Assembly (NCBI RefSeq): GCF_947496985.1
Contig: NZ_CANMEZ010000005.1
Location: 310,001 to 374,000 of the forward strand
Source of the DNA: an uncultured Kordia sp.
Lineage (GTDB): Bacteria; Bacteroidota; Bacteroidia; Flavobacteriales; Flavobacteriaceae
Length of the DNA stretch: 64,000 bases
Direction of reading: 5' to 3'
Under the pieces are notes generated by a model. The model did no database searches. It was not told the origin of the DNA and saw nothing but the letters and a program-made list of their open reading frames with translations. Of the stretch, positions 46,071 through 53,981 are shown piece by piece (the first letter of the stretch is position 1; every line of letters starts with the position of its first letter). Both the position numbers and the translations under genes were made by a program.

Positions 46071-46619
46071 ATGAAAAGAATTTTACTAGTCTCTTTATTA
46101 ATCTTCGCGCAAGTTACCATAGCTCAAAAATTGAAAGTTGATTTCGGATCTGATTTAGACGGCGAACGCTGGCAAATCATAAATGATGGTGTTATGGGCG
46201 GACTTTCCAAAGGGAAGACGTTTATGTTTGATGATTGTGTCGTGTTTAGTGGAACAGTTTCGTTGCGAAATAATGGCGGTTTTTCATCATACAAGGGTCC
46301 ATTTAAAAAAATGGATTTATCTAAATACACAAAAATTGTTGTCAAATATCGCTCTAAAGGATATGCAATGGCAATGACGATGGAAATGGATAAACGCTGG
46401 TTTTTGCCATACTACAAACGCGATTTGCCAAATACAGATTGGAAATGGGTAAAACAAGAAATTTTATTTTCTGAATTTATCAAATATAGTGTTGGAAGAA
46501 AAAAGCCTGGAGCACCTACAGAAGAAGAACTAACAAACATACTTCGTTTAGGTTTCGTAACAAATGAAAAAAGAGCAGGTGATTTTAAAATGGAAATTGA
46601 TTACATAGACTTTAAATAA
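46071..46619 (+). CDS. CIA30-family secreted protein
   Basis: The 182-residue protein has a signal peptide (LLVSLLIFAQVTIAQ) and a CIA30/galactose-binding-like beta-sandwich: WQIINDGVMGGLSKGKTF, then FSGTVSLRNNGGFSSYKGP, then the C-terminal FKMEIDYIDF. In bacteria its role is unknown, possibly carbohydrate binding in the periplasm. Its TAA stop overlaps the trmL ATG, so the two are coupled. Confidence 0.8.
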   Translation: MKRILLVSLLIFAQVTIAQKLKVDFGSDLDGERWQIINDGVMGGLSKGKTFMFDDCVVFSGTVSLRNNGGFSSYKGPFKKMDLSKYTKIVVKYRSKGYAMAMTMEMDKRWFLPYYKRDLPNTDWKWVKQEILFSEFIKYSVGRKKPGAPTEEELTNILRLGFVTNEKRAGDFKMEIDYIDFK

Positions 46620-47071
46620 TGGCATACAATATTGTACTTATAGAACCTGAAATTCCAACAAATACAGGAAATATAGGTAGACTCAGTTTGGCTTCAGGAT
46701 CAAACTTACACTTAGTAAAACCTTTCGGATTTGAAATAACAGATGCACGACTCAAACGTGCTGGATTGGATTATTGGCAGCATTTATCAGTTCATATCTA
46801 TGAAAATATAGAAGAATTCTACGAGAAAAATTCAACTAAAAAAATGGTATACTTGTCCAGTCATGGAACAAAAACCTATGATGAAATTCCATATGAAGAT
46901 GACTTATATTTAGTTTTTGGAAAAGAATCGGTTGGTTTGCCAAAAGAAATTACAGAAAAATTCCCAGATCAATTATATACCATTCCAATGTTTAGTGAGC
47001 ATATAAGAAGTTTAAACTTAGCAAATGCTGTAAGTATCGTTGTCTTTGAAGGAATTAGAAGATTGAAATAA
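46619..47071 (+). CDS. trmL: tRNA (cytidine(34)-2'-O)-methyltransferase
   Basis: This 150-residue SPOUT enzyme methylates the wobble ribose of certain tRNAs. Visible motifs are LIEPEIPTNTGNIGRLSLA (motif 1), LVFGKESVGLP (motif 2) and the trefoil-knot C-terminus IPMFSEHIRSLNLANAVSIV (motif 3). Length matches TrmL/YibK without extra domains. It is a housekeeping gene sitting inside the polysaccharide locus. Confidence 0.93.
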   Translation: MAYNIVLIEPEIPTNTGNIGRLSLASGSNLHLVKPFGFEITDARLKRAGLDYWQHLSVHIYENIEEFYEKNSTKKMVYLSSHGTKTYDEIPYEDDLYLVFGKESVGLPKEITEKFPDQLYTIPMFSEHIRSLNLANAVSIVVFEGIRRLK

Positions 47072-47163
47072 ATGATTTGTTTTTATATTGTGAAAAAATG
47101 TATATTTGAATTCTTCCCTCAATCAATTTGTATTTTTAACCGATTGTAATAAAATTAAAGTAT

Positions 47164-47433
47164 ATGAATACATTTAGAGGGTTTTTAATCTTAGTAGCTT
47201 TAATTTGCGGAATTGCTTCTGCCTATTTCGGAAGCTTGAAAATCAATGAAAAAGTAAATCAAATAGTTGCTAACCCTTCTCCAGCTATTAGTGAAAATAT
47301 ATCTTATTATACAACTAGTAGTTATGTAACTACGCATTCAGGAATGAATGGCGGCGCTATCGGTTTAGGTTTAATAAGTGGAATGAGTCTTATTGCAGTT
47401 GCAATAACTTATATTGGAAGAGAAGAAAAGTAA
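47164..47433 (+). CDS. Small two-helix membrane protein
   Basis: The 89-residue protein has transmembrane segments at the N-terminus (GFLILVALICGIASAYF) and C-terminus (GAIGLGLISGMSLIAVAITY), separated by a short polar loop with YYTTSSYVTTHSGMNGG. I recognise no family. It stands alone after trmL and before the convergent glycosyltransferase gene. Confidence 0.6.
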   Translation: MNTFRGFLILVALICGIASAYFGSLKINEKVNQIVANPSPAISENISYYTTSSYVTTHSGMNGGAIGLGLISGMSLIAVAITYIGREEK

Positions 47434-47444
47434 TTTAAAAGAAT

Positions 47445-47496
47445 CGTTTCTAAGTATTTCTCGATAAAATTTTTATTGAAAATCACTCGAAAAGAC
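47445..47496. repeat. Dispersed intergenic repeat, copy 1
   Basis: The sequence CGTTTCTAAGTATTTCTCGA, then a variable AT stretch, then GAAAATCACTCGAAAAGACG. Copy 2, in the opposite orientation at 58961-59020, shares the TTCTCGATA and GAAAATCACTCGAA blocks with a longer middle. Confidence 0.5.
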
Positions 47497-47526
47497 GATA
47501 GTTTGATTTAAACTTCAATCTCTACA

Positions 47527-48663
47527 TCACATTTTCCAGCGTTTCACATACTCATTAGCAATACTTTCGTATTCATGATGCGTTTCAATAAAAGCACGTG
47601 CGTTTTTTCCAATCTGAATTAATTCTGCTGGATTTTCAATCAAAAAGCTAAGTTTTTCAACCAAATCTTCCACATTTGGAGTTGCATTAATCACAACAGT
47701 ATTATCCAGTTTATAGTATTCTTGGAAAGCAGTTTCGGCTCCTGAAAACACTACTTTTCCTTTTGCCATGGCTTCCAAAGCATTATATCCTTGATCGTAT
47801 CCATATACCTGATCCATGATAATATGTGCTTCATCATAGGTTTTAATGTATTCATTATATGGCAAACTATAAGCAGTTTTTACAACAACTTTTTCCGGAT
47901 ACTTCTCAGCAATAATTACCAAGGCTTTTTCAATAATATCATTTCCTTTTTTTAAATAATTTACCTTATTCACACCATGAAAAATGATTACTTTCTCAGT
48001 ATTCGTAAGCTTATTAAACGGTAATGAATCAACATTTATAGGGAAAGGAACTAATGGCAAAGCTTTTGGGTGCGTTTTGTATGCCATATCATAATCAAAA
48101 TTAGCAGGAATGATTCCTTTTACATTATCAATTACAAAATGATGAAGTTTTTTATGTGACTTGCATAAATATTGTAATGAATATATAAATTGTTTCTTAA
48201 CTGCTTTATTTTGAACGCAAGGTGTTAAAATATGATAAGGAAGATCTGCATGTAAAATATAATTCAAATAATGAAAATCATCTCCACAAGAAGATAAGAA
48301 CACATTCTTATTATGTTTAAAAATGTATTTCAATAATTTGCGCTCTATAAATGGAATAGTAGCAAATGGAAACTCGTTAATCAATTGTACGGCATCATAA
48401 TTTTGAAATGCTTTTCTATGTTTGTAAAAACGATATGCAGTTTCCAAAAAGGCAATATCTTTTTTGCATATACGATAAAAAAATTGACGAAAAAGATTGG
48501 GTAATTTTTTGTTGAAAAAAGTAACATCTAACGAAATATCAATAGGGAAATTTTTAAAACTATCAGCATTGCCGACTAACGTGACATCGTGATGTAATTT
48601 TTGTAGACCTTCTTTCAGTGAGTTATGAAATCTACTGTATTCTCCAATCAATAATATTCGCAT
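47527..48663 (-). CDS. Glycosyltransferase family 4-like
   Basis: The 378-residue GT-B protein opens MRILLIGEYSRFHNSLKEGL, with a glycine-type loop before the donor domain (IIFHGVNKVNYLKKGNDII) and the family E-x7-E-like stretch DQGYNALEAMAKGKVVFSG. It ends in RAFIETHHEYESIANEYV. It transfers a sugar from a nucleotide donor in repeat-unit assembly. It is the only gene on this strand in the middle of the locus, divergent from the next GT4 gene. Confidence 0.82.
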   Translation of the reverse strand: MRILLIGEYSRFHNSLKEGLQKLHHDVTLVGNADSFKNFPIDISLDVTFFNKKLPNLFRQFFYRICKKDIAFLETAYRFYKHRKAFQNYDAVQLINEFPFATIPFIERKLLKYIFKHNKNVFLSSCGDDFHYLNYILHADLPYHILTPCVQNKAVKKQFIYSLQYLCKSHKKLHHFVIDNVKGIIPANFDYDMAYKTHPKALPLVPFPINVDSLPFNKLTNTEKVIIFHGVNKVNYLKKGNDIIEKALVIIAEKYPEKVVVKTAYSLPYNEYIKTYDEAHIIMDQVYGYDQGYNALEAMAKGKVVFSGAETAFQEYYKLDNTVVINATPNVEDLVEKLSFLIENPAELIQIGKNARAFIETHHEYESIANEYVKRWKM

Positions 48664-48672
48664 AAATAACAG

Positions 48673-48680
48673 TATATTTG
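48673..48680 (+). promoter_or_regulatory. Candidate -7 element for the GT4 gene
   Basis: TATATTTG, a full match to TAnnTTTG, lies 24 bp before the ATG at 48705 in the divergent gap. Confidence 0.5.
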
Positions 48681-48704
48681 CGTGAAAGATAGTAGGAAAA
48701 CTTT

Positions 48705-49790
48705 ATGCAGCAAAATTCTAAAAAGAAAATATGTATAATTGTCGATAGTTTAAGTGTAGGTGGTTCAGAAAAGCAAGCAGCTAGCTTTTCAAAATCATTA
48801 CACAAGCAAGGATTTGACGTTTCTATTATCGCTCTAAAAGATCAAATTACCTATTCATACGATGGAAAATTATATAACCTTGGTCTTCAGGAATCTTCGA
48901 TGAAAATTATCAAACAGGTCCGTAAATTTTTTGCATTTAAAAAAGCATACAACGATTGTAATGCAAATGTATATATTGATTTCAGAATACGAAGTAGAGT
49001 TTGGATGGAGCGCTTACTACATCGATTTATATTTCGTTCTGAAAAAATGATCATGATGGTACATAGTTATGAAATAGCATGGCATATTCCTAAAAGTGAT
49101 TTTTTTAAGAAAATTTACAATAAAACAAAAGCAATTGTTGCTGTTTCCAAAGGAATAGAAGAAAAACTAATTGCAGATTACGGATTTACAAATACGATTC
49201 ATATTCCTAATTATATTATTGAAACAGAAAAAGTTCAGGAAACTCAAACCATTTTTCCAGAAAATTACATTGTAGCTGTTGGACGCTTACAAAACGACAT
49301 CAAACAATTTGATCGTTTGATAGAAACTTACAAAGCTACTAACTTAGCCCAAAAAAATATTCAACTATTAATTTTAGGTGATGGAGATGATAAAGAATCT
49401 TTGCAAAATTTAATTGAAAAATTAGCACTTACAAACCATGTAAAATTGATGGGATTTGTTGAAAATGTAGCTGAATATATAAAAAATGCAAAATATTTAG
49501 TGTTATCAAGTAGGGTAGAAGGCTTTCCAATGGTTATAATAGAAGCATTGAAACAACAAACGCCTGTAATTTCATTTGATTGTAAGTCTGGACCAAATGA
49601 AATTATTCAAGAAAAAAGCAATGGTTTGCTCGTTGAAGATCAAAACTTTGTGAAGTTAAAAGATGCTATGATACTGTTGGTCGAAAATATAGACTTGTAT
49701 GGGAAATGTAAACAAAATACAGTATCTTCCATAAAAAAATTCACTGAAAAACTAGTAATCCAGCAATGGATTCACCTCTTAAACAACTAA
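48705..49790 (+). CDS. Glycosyltransferase family 4
   Basis: This 361-residue protein has the N-terminal acceptor-domain motif DSLSVGGSEKQAASFSKSL, a linker reading YIVAVGRLQNDIKQFDRLIE, and the donor-site signature SSRVEGFPMVIIEALKQQTP with the E-x7-E pair. It ends with FTEKLVIQQW. This is the standard retaining GT-B layout. It is 3 bp from the FdtA-type gene and divergent from another GT4. Confidence 0.88.
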   Translation: MQQNSKKKICIIVDSLSVGGSEKQAASFSKSLHKQGFDVSIIALKDQITYSYDGKLYNLGLQESSMKIIKQVRKFFAFKKAYNDCNANVYIDFRIRSRVWMERLLHRFIFRSEKMIMMVHSYEIAWHIPKSDFFKKIYNKTKAIVAVSKGIEEKLIADYGFTNTIHIPNYIIETEKVQETQTIFPENYIVAVGRLQNDIKQFDRLIETYKATNLAQKNIQLLILGDGDDKESLQNLIEKLALTNHVKLMGFVENVAEYIKNAKYLVLSSRVEGFPMVIIEALKQQTPVISFDCKSGPNEIIQEKSNGLLVEDQNFVKLKDAMILLVENIDLYGKCKQNTVSSIKKFTEKLVIQQWIHLLNN

Positions 49791-49793
49791 AAT

Positions 49794-50219
49794 ATGTCTA
49801 CTACTGTAGCTGATATACAACTTATAACCATCCCCAAAATAGAAGATTTTAGAGGGAATATTTCTGTTATTGAAGGAGAAACTATTCCTTTTAAGTGTAA
49901 ACGCGTATACTATTTATATGACATCCCTAGTGGTGCAAAAAGAGGCGGACACGCGCATGTAGAACAGCATGAAGTACTCATTGCATTGAGTGGAAGTTTT
50001 GAGGTAATATTTAAAGATGGAACAGAAAAAAGACGCGTATTATTAAATAAACCCAATCAAGGTTGTTTAATTCCACATGGAATTTGGCGCGAATTGGAAA
50101 ACTTTTCTTCAGGTGCAGTTTGTTTAGTATTAGCTTCTGATGAATTTGATGAGTCTGATTATATTCGTGATTATCAGGATTTTGTGATAACAAAAGAGAA
50201 TGTAAAACTTTCTAAGTAG
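49794..50219 (+). CDS. FdtA/QdtA-family sugar 3,4-ketoisomerase (cupin)
   Basis: This 141-residue cupin has PKIEDFRGNISVIE, YYLYDIPSGAKRGGHAHVEQ and LIPHGIWRELENFSSGA, the signature of dTDP-4-oxo-6-deoxyglucose 3,4-ketoisomerases (FdtA/QdtA), with the conserved His pair in GGHAHVEQHE. It would supply the substrate of the aminotransferase encoded at 43004, although the genes are 5.7 kb apart. The product would be a dTDP-3-keto-6-deoxyhexose for 3-amino sugar synthesis. Confidence 0.88.
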   Translation: MSTTVADIQLITIPKIEDFRGNISVIEGETIPFKCKRVYYLYDIPSGAKRGGHAHVEQHEVLIALSGSFEVIFKDGTEKRRVLLNKPNQGCLIPHGIWRELENFSSGAVCLVLASDEFDESDYIRDYQDFVITKENVKLSK

Positions 50220-50287
50220 TATACATGCTATTGAATATAGAGAATGTTTTGTGTTTTTAATCTAACATTTTTATCAAACAGCCTAAC

Positions 50288-51229
50288 TTAAAACGAAGTA
50301 ACTTTAATATTATACTTCAATAAAATACCTTTTAGCTTCTTAAGTAAAATTGAAATAAATCGTGGACTTTTTAAAAGTAAGCGTTGTTTTAATGTCAAAT
50401 TAGCATAATCTATTTGTTGTAACATTTTCTTTTTTTGCAGCTTAGCATTTTCTAAATGATACAAGGACGCATAAATATATCGATACAAATCCAAAAACTT
50501 TTTTAATGAAACATTATTCTTAGCTAAAGTTTCATAGCGATCTAAATCGGGAAGTGTTTTTTTGCTAATAGCACTTCTAGTCATTTGATTAGGAACATCA
50601 AAATGCATTTTTACCAACGATTCATAGTGATATGCTACTTTATGTTTTGAACCATATTTTATATAAAAATCAATATCTTCTGAAAATGTAATTGCAGAAT
50701 CAAAAACGTTTGAATCTTCACAAATAATTTTTTTAAAAGCCAAACAACTTGGATTGAAAATAGGTTGAAACATATTTGCAATAAAAAAATCATTCACCAC
50801 AAAAGAAGTACCTTTTAATGAAATAGGAATATTTTTTTTAGATTCAATTGCTTTATGAGTAGTGTAAATTTCACTGTAATCAGTTCCGTAGATAGCTGCT
50901 TCAGGAAATGAATCGTGTAAATTTTTAATTGTATCTAAAAAGTTAGGAAGCCACATGTCATCAGCATCTAATAGTGCGATAATGTTTCCTTTTGCTTTGG
51001 AAATTCCAACATTTCGAGTAGCTGATAATCCTAAATTTTTAGGATTATCAATAATTGAAATTCTAGGATCTGAAATTGTAGAGACAATTTGTAAACTGTC
51101 ATCTGTACTAGCGTCGTTTACAACAATGATTTCATAATCTGAAAAATGCTGTTGCAATACACTTTCAATGGTTTCTTGAATGTACATTGCTTTGTTGTAA
51201 AGCGGAATAATAACAGAAAATAAAGGCAT
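50288..51229 (-). CDS. Glycosyltransferase family 2
   Basis: Start is set at the ATG at 51229 (MPLFSVIIPLYNKAMYIQET), overlapping the upstream stop as TAATG; the frame from 51253 adds eight poor residues. The 313-residue GT-A enzyme has VVNDASTDDS and the DXD-type ALLDADDMWLPNF, with FSEDIDFYIKYG as the downstream acidic motif. The C-terminus is Lys/Leu-rich. It is an inverting transferase of polysaccharide assembly in a minus-strand four-gene run. Confidence 0.9.
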   Translation of the reverse strand: MPLFSVIIPLYNKAMYIQETIESVLQQHFSDYEIIVVNDASTDDSLQIVSTISDPRISIIDNPKNLGLSATRNVGISKAKGNIIALLDADDMWLPNFLDTIKNLHDSFPEAAIYGTDYSEIYTTHKAIESKKNIPISLKGTSFVVNDFFIANMFQPIFNPSCLAFKKIICEDSNVFDSAITFSEDIDFYIKYGSKHKVAYHYESLVKMHFDVPNQMTRSAISKKTLPDLDRYETLAKNNVSLKKFLDLYRYIYASLYHLENAKLQKKKMLQQIDYANLTLKQRLLLKSPRFISILLKKLKGILLKYNIKVTSF

Positions 51230-52125
51230 TATTGGCGTTTGTCTAAGTAACAAAGATACGTTAATCGATACAAGTCAAAAATAAACATTGAAGGATTTTT
51301 AGACAATAGGTTTTTTTCAAATAATTTTCCAAACCAAGTATACATTATTGATAACAAATGATTTAGTCCAAACTTTTTAACGCGTGAAAATACTTTCGTT
51401 ATTAAAATGTCATTGGGTTCAATTAAGTTATTCTTCATGAATAAAATTAGCACTTCTACTGACTCCATTGATTTTTGAATAAACCCTTTGCTTGTGTCTA
51501 AACCTAGGTGATATACAGGATTGTGAATATGTGTCATATGCACTTCCTTATGCTTTAAGTCATTTGCAAATAAGGTGTCTTCATGTCGTGCATTTGGAAT
51601 TTCTTCATTAAATTTTACACGTTCAAAAACATCTTTTCGGATTAAAAAACTCAAGGTTAAAAAACGTAAATATGAAGCTTGTTGACGTTGAGAAACGCTC
51701 AATGCTTCACGTTCTTTTCCATAAATCCAACGCAATACATTTTCCTCTTTTGGTTTTTCTTGTTGGTATAAAATACCTCCATAAATTACTTCTTTTTCAT
51801 CAGAAATTGATGCTACATACTTGGTGATATAATCTTCGGCAACAGGCAATACATCTGCATCTAAAAATAACAACCATTTATAAATTGCCTTTTGAGCTAA
51901 CAAATTCCGAATTCGGCTGCGACCGATATTCTCAGGTAAAATTGTGTACGAAGCATTCGCTAATGAATTAATATTTTCGTTTTGCTTTATGGAATCTACA
52001 TCTTTTGAATGATCATCTAAGCATAAAATTTCAAAAATATAATCCGTTTTAGATAGCTGTGCGTGTAGTTGTTTTACCAATGGGTAAATGTCATAATTAT
52101 AGGTAGGAATTAAGATTGACAACAT
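51229..52125 (-). CDS. Glycosyltransferase family 2
   Basis: The 298-residue GT-A protein starts MLSILIPTYNYDIYPLVKQL, with LCLDDHSKDVDS, the DXD segment WLLFLDADVLPV, and the later acidic motif NARHEDTLFANDLKHKEV. It overlaps the downstream GT2 gene by 1 bp and the upstream methyltransferase gene by 16 bp, so it is tightly coupled within the operon. Confidence 0.9.
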   Translation of the reverse strand: MLSILIPTYNYDIYPLVKQLHAQLSKTDYIFEILCLDDHSKDVDSIKQNENINSLANASYTILPENIGRSRIRNLLAQKAIYKWLLFLDADVLPVAEDYITKYVASISDEKEVIYGGILYQQEKPKEENVLRWIYGKEREALSVSQRQQASYLRFLTLSFLIRKDVFERVKFNEEIPNARHEDTLFANDLKHKEVHMTHIHNPVYHLGLDTSKGFIQKSMESVEVLILFMKNNLIEPNDILITKVFSRVKKFGLNHLLSIMYTWFGKLFEKNLLSKNPSMFIFDLYRLTYLCYLDKRQ

Positions 52126-52862
52126 TGTTTGGTAGCAATTAAAATAGTTTCAGGAGAAATATATCCATAATATTTATCATGTTCTGTTGGTTCAAAAGTA
52201 AGCGTTTTTACCTGAAAACCAACATTTGTCAATCTTTCTTTCAGTCCTTTAGGTGAATAAATTCGAACGTGGTCTTCCTGACCAAAATGTTTCAAACGAT
52301 CTTCGGGACTTGTAATAGCTTCATTTTCATAAATAATTCCTTCTTTGAAAGGTGTCTGAATAAAAACAATTCCATCAGGTTTGGTAACTCTGTATAATTC
52401 TTGCATTGCTTTTGTGTCTTCTGAAATATGTTCCAATACATGGAAACAAATAATGCGATCAAAAGAAGCGTCTTTTTGATCAATATTTGTAATGTCAAAA
52501 TGATGATCAGCAATAAATTCATCTTCATAATCGGAAGTGATATATGAAATGTCTGTGCGTTTTTTTAGTTTTCTGTAGATATTTCTTGAAGGTGAAAAAT
52601 GCAGCACATTTCCTTGCAAAGAATATTCAGTATGTAATACATTCCAAAGACGACGATTTCGAGCTAAACTTCCACAAAAAGGACACAAGAAATCATTTCT
52701 TTTTAGTTTGATAAAAGAACCTAGTTTTTTATCACATACAGTACATTGATGTGATTTTCCTAAATAAAAAATACCATAAAAAAACCTGAAAAATGGTTCA
52801 TTATTAAAGATAAAACGCTTTGGTAGTATCTTTTTAAGGGTGTTTTTGAGTGTATTATACAT
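52110..52862 (-). CDS. SAM-dependent methyltransferase with N-terminal zinc-ribbon-like region
   Basis: This 250-residue protein has two CxxC pairs (QCTVCDKK and FLCPFCGSLARNRRLW) forming a likely zinc ribbon at about residues 37-66, then a class I methyltransferase domain (NVLHFSPSRNIYRKL, FDRIICFHVLEHISED). The family resembles methyltransferases found among glycosyltransferases. It overlaps the ftsE gene by 8 bp. Confidence 0.85.
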   Translation of the reverse strand: MYNTLKNTLKKILPKRFIFNNEPFFRFFYGIFYLGKSHQCTVCDKKLGSFIKLKRNDFLCPFCGSLARNRRLWNVLHTEYSLQGNVLHFSPSRNIYRKLKKRTDISYITSDYEDEFIADHHFDITNIDQKDASFDRIICFHVLEHISEDTKAMQELYRVTKPDGIVFIQTPFKEGIIYENEAITSPEDRLKHFGQEDHVRIYSPKGLKERLTNVGFQVKTLTFEPTEHDKYYGYISPETILIATKQCCQS

Positions 52863-53535
52863 TCTTCTGAACCACTTCGAAGACTTTGCCTCCGTCGCAT
52901 TTAAGAGTTTTAGAAGGATATTTTAAAATCAAAGCATAATCGTGAGTCGCCATTAAAATGGTACGTCCGTTTTTATTGATTTCTTGTAGTACTTGCATTA
53001 CTTCCATACTGGTTTGCGGATCTAAATTTCCAGTAGGCTCATCAGCAATAATAAGTTCCGGATCATTTAAAAGTGCACGCGCAATTGCAATACGTTGTTG
53101 TTCTCCTCCAGAAAGTTGATGTGGATATTTGAAGTTTTTCGTCTTCATACCTACTTTGTCCAAAACTTCATCAATTTTAGCTTCCATTTTTTCTTTATCT
53201 TTCCAGCCGGTAGCTTTCAATACAAATAATAAATTAGCTGCTATAGTTCTATCATTGAGTAGTTGGAAATCCTGAAAAACAATCCCTAACTTTCTACGTA
53301 AAAAAGGAATTTCTTTTTCTTTCAATGTTTTCAAATCAAAATCAACAATACTTCCTTCTCCTTCTGTCAAAGGTAAATCGCCATACAAAGTTTTAATAAA
53401 ACTACTTTTCCCTGAACCAGTTTTTCCTATCAAGTATACAAAATCACCTTTATTAATAGCAAGGTTGATATCTGATAGAATAAGATTTTCTCTTTGAAAA
53501 ATAGAAACGCCTCTAAGGTTGAGAATTTGCTCCAT
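52855..53535 (-). CDS. ftsE: Cell-division ABC transporter ATPase FtsE
   Basis: This 226-residue ABC ATPase has Walker A IGKTGSGKSSFIK, Q-loop VFQDFQLL, signature LSGGEQQRIAIARAL, Walker B LIIADEPTGNLDP and the switch His in LMATHDYAL. Size and wording fit FtsE, the partner of FtsX that activates peptidoglycan hydrolases at the septum. ftsX is not adjacent. It is first in a minus-strand operon with a methyltransferase and two GT2 genes. Confidence 0.82.
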   Translation of the reverse strand: MEQILNLRGVSIFQRENLILSDINLAINKGDFVYLIGKTGSGKSSFIKTLYGDLPLTEGEGSIVDFDLKTLKEKEIPFLRRKLGIVFQDFQLLNDRTIAANLLFVLKATGWKDKEKMEAKIDEVLDKVGMKTKNFKYPHQLSGGEQQRIAIARALLNDPELIIADEPTGNLDPQTSMEVMQVLQEINKNGRTILMATHDYALILKYPSKTLKCDGGKVFEVVQKNV

Positions 53536-53981
53536 GTATAGTGAATGATTTTAAATCGAATACACAAAGTAAACAAATATAATTCATAATCTGGTTTTTC
53601 ACTATCGCAAAATTAATATTGAGCGATTTTTACCTGTTTGTTGAGTTGTTTCTTTAGATGATTCAACTTAATACTCACAATACTAAATTTCGAATTCAGG
53701 ACTAAAAAATATGTATTAGGTAATACTAATATCTCAATTCTTACTGAAAAATATAATTATCCTAAAAAACACACGTTATGTGATTAAGACAATTGTGTTT
53801 TTCTTAACAAAAAGCAAGTACGGAAAGTTAGCGAAACAGATATATTTGCGTTAAGTTTGTAAGTAATAAAAAACCAATCTTTATGATGTGTTAGAACTTT
53901 ATTATGAAAGTTTGAAATACCAATATATCATCAAGATTTTTAATCGCAATTCATTGCAAAACTCATAAAATAACAAGATTC
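53536..53981. other. Divergent promoter region between ftsE and TPR protein
   Basis: A 446-bp AT-rich gap with no coding frame. TATATTTG at 53841-53848 is a good -7 element for the plus-strand TPR gene, which would have a 130-nt leader. I see no matching -33 box and no stable hairpin. Confidence 0.45.
53841..53848 (+). promoter_or_regulatory. Candidate -7 element for the TPR/beta-barrel operon
   Basis: TATATTTG followed by CG is a full TAnnTTTG match, 134 bp before the start codon. Confidence 0.5.
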
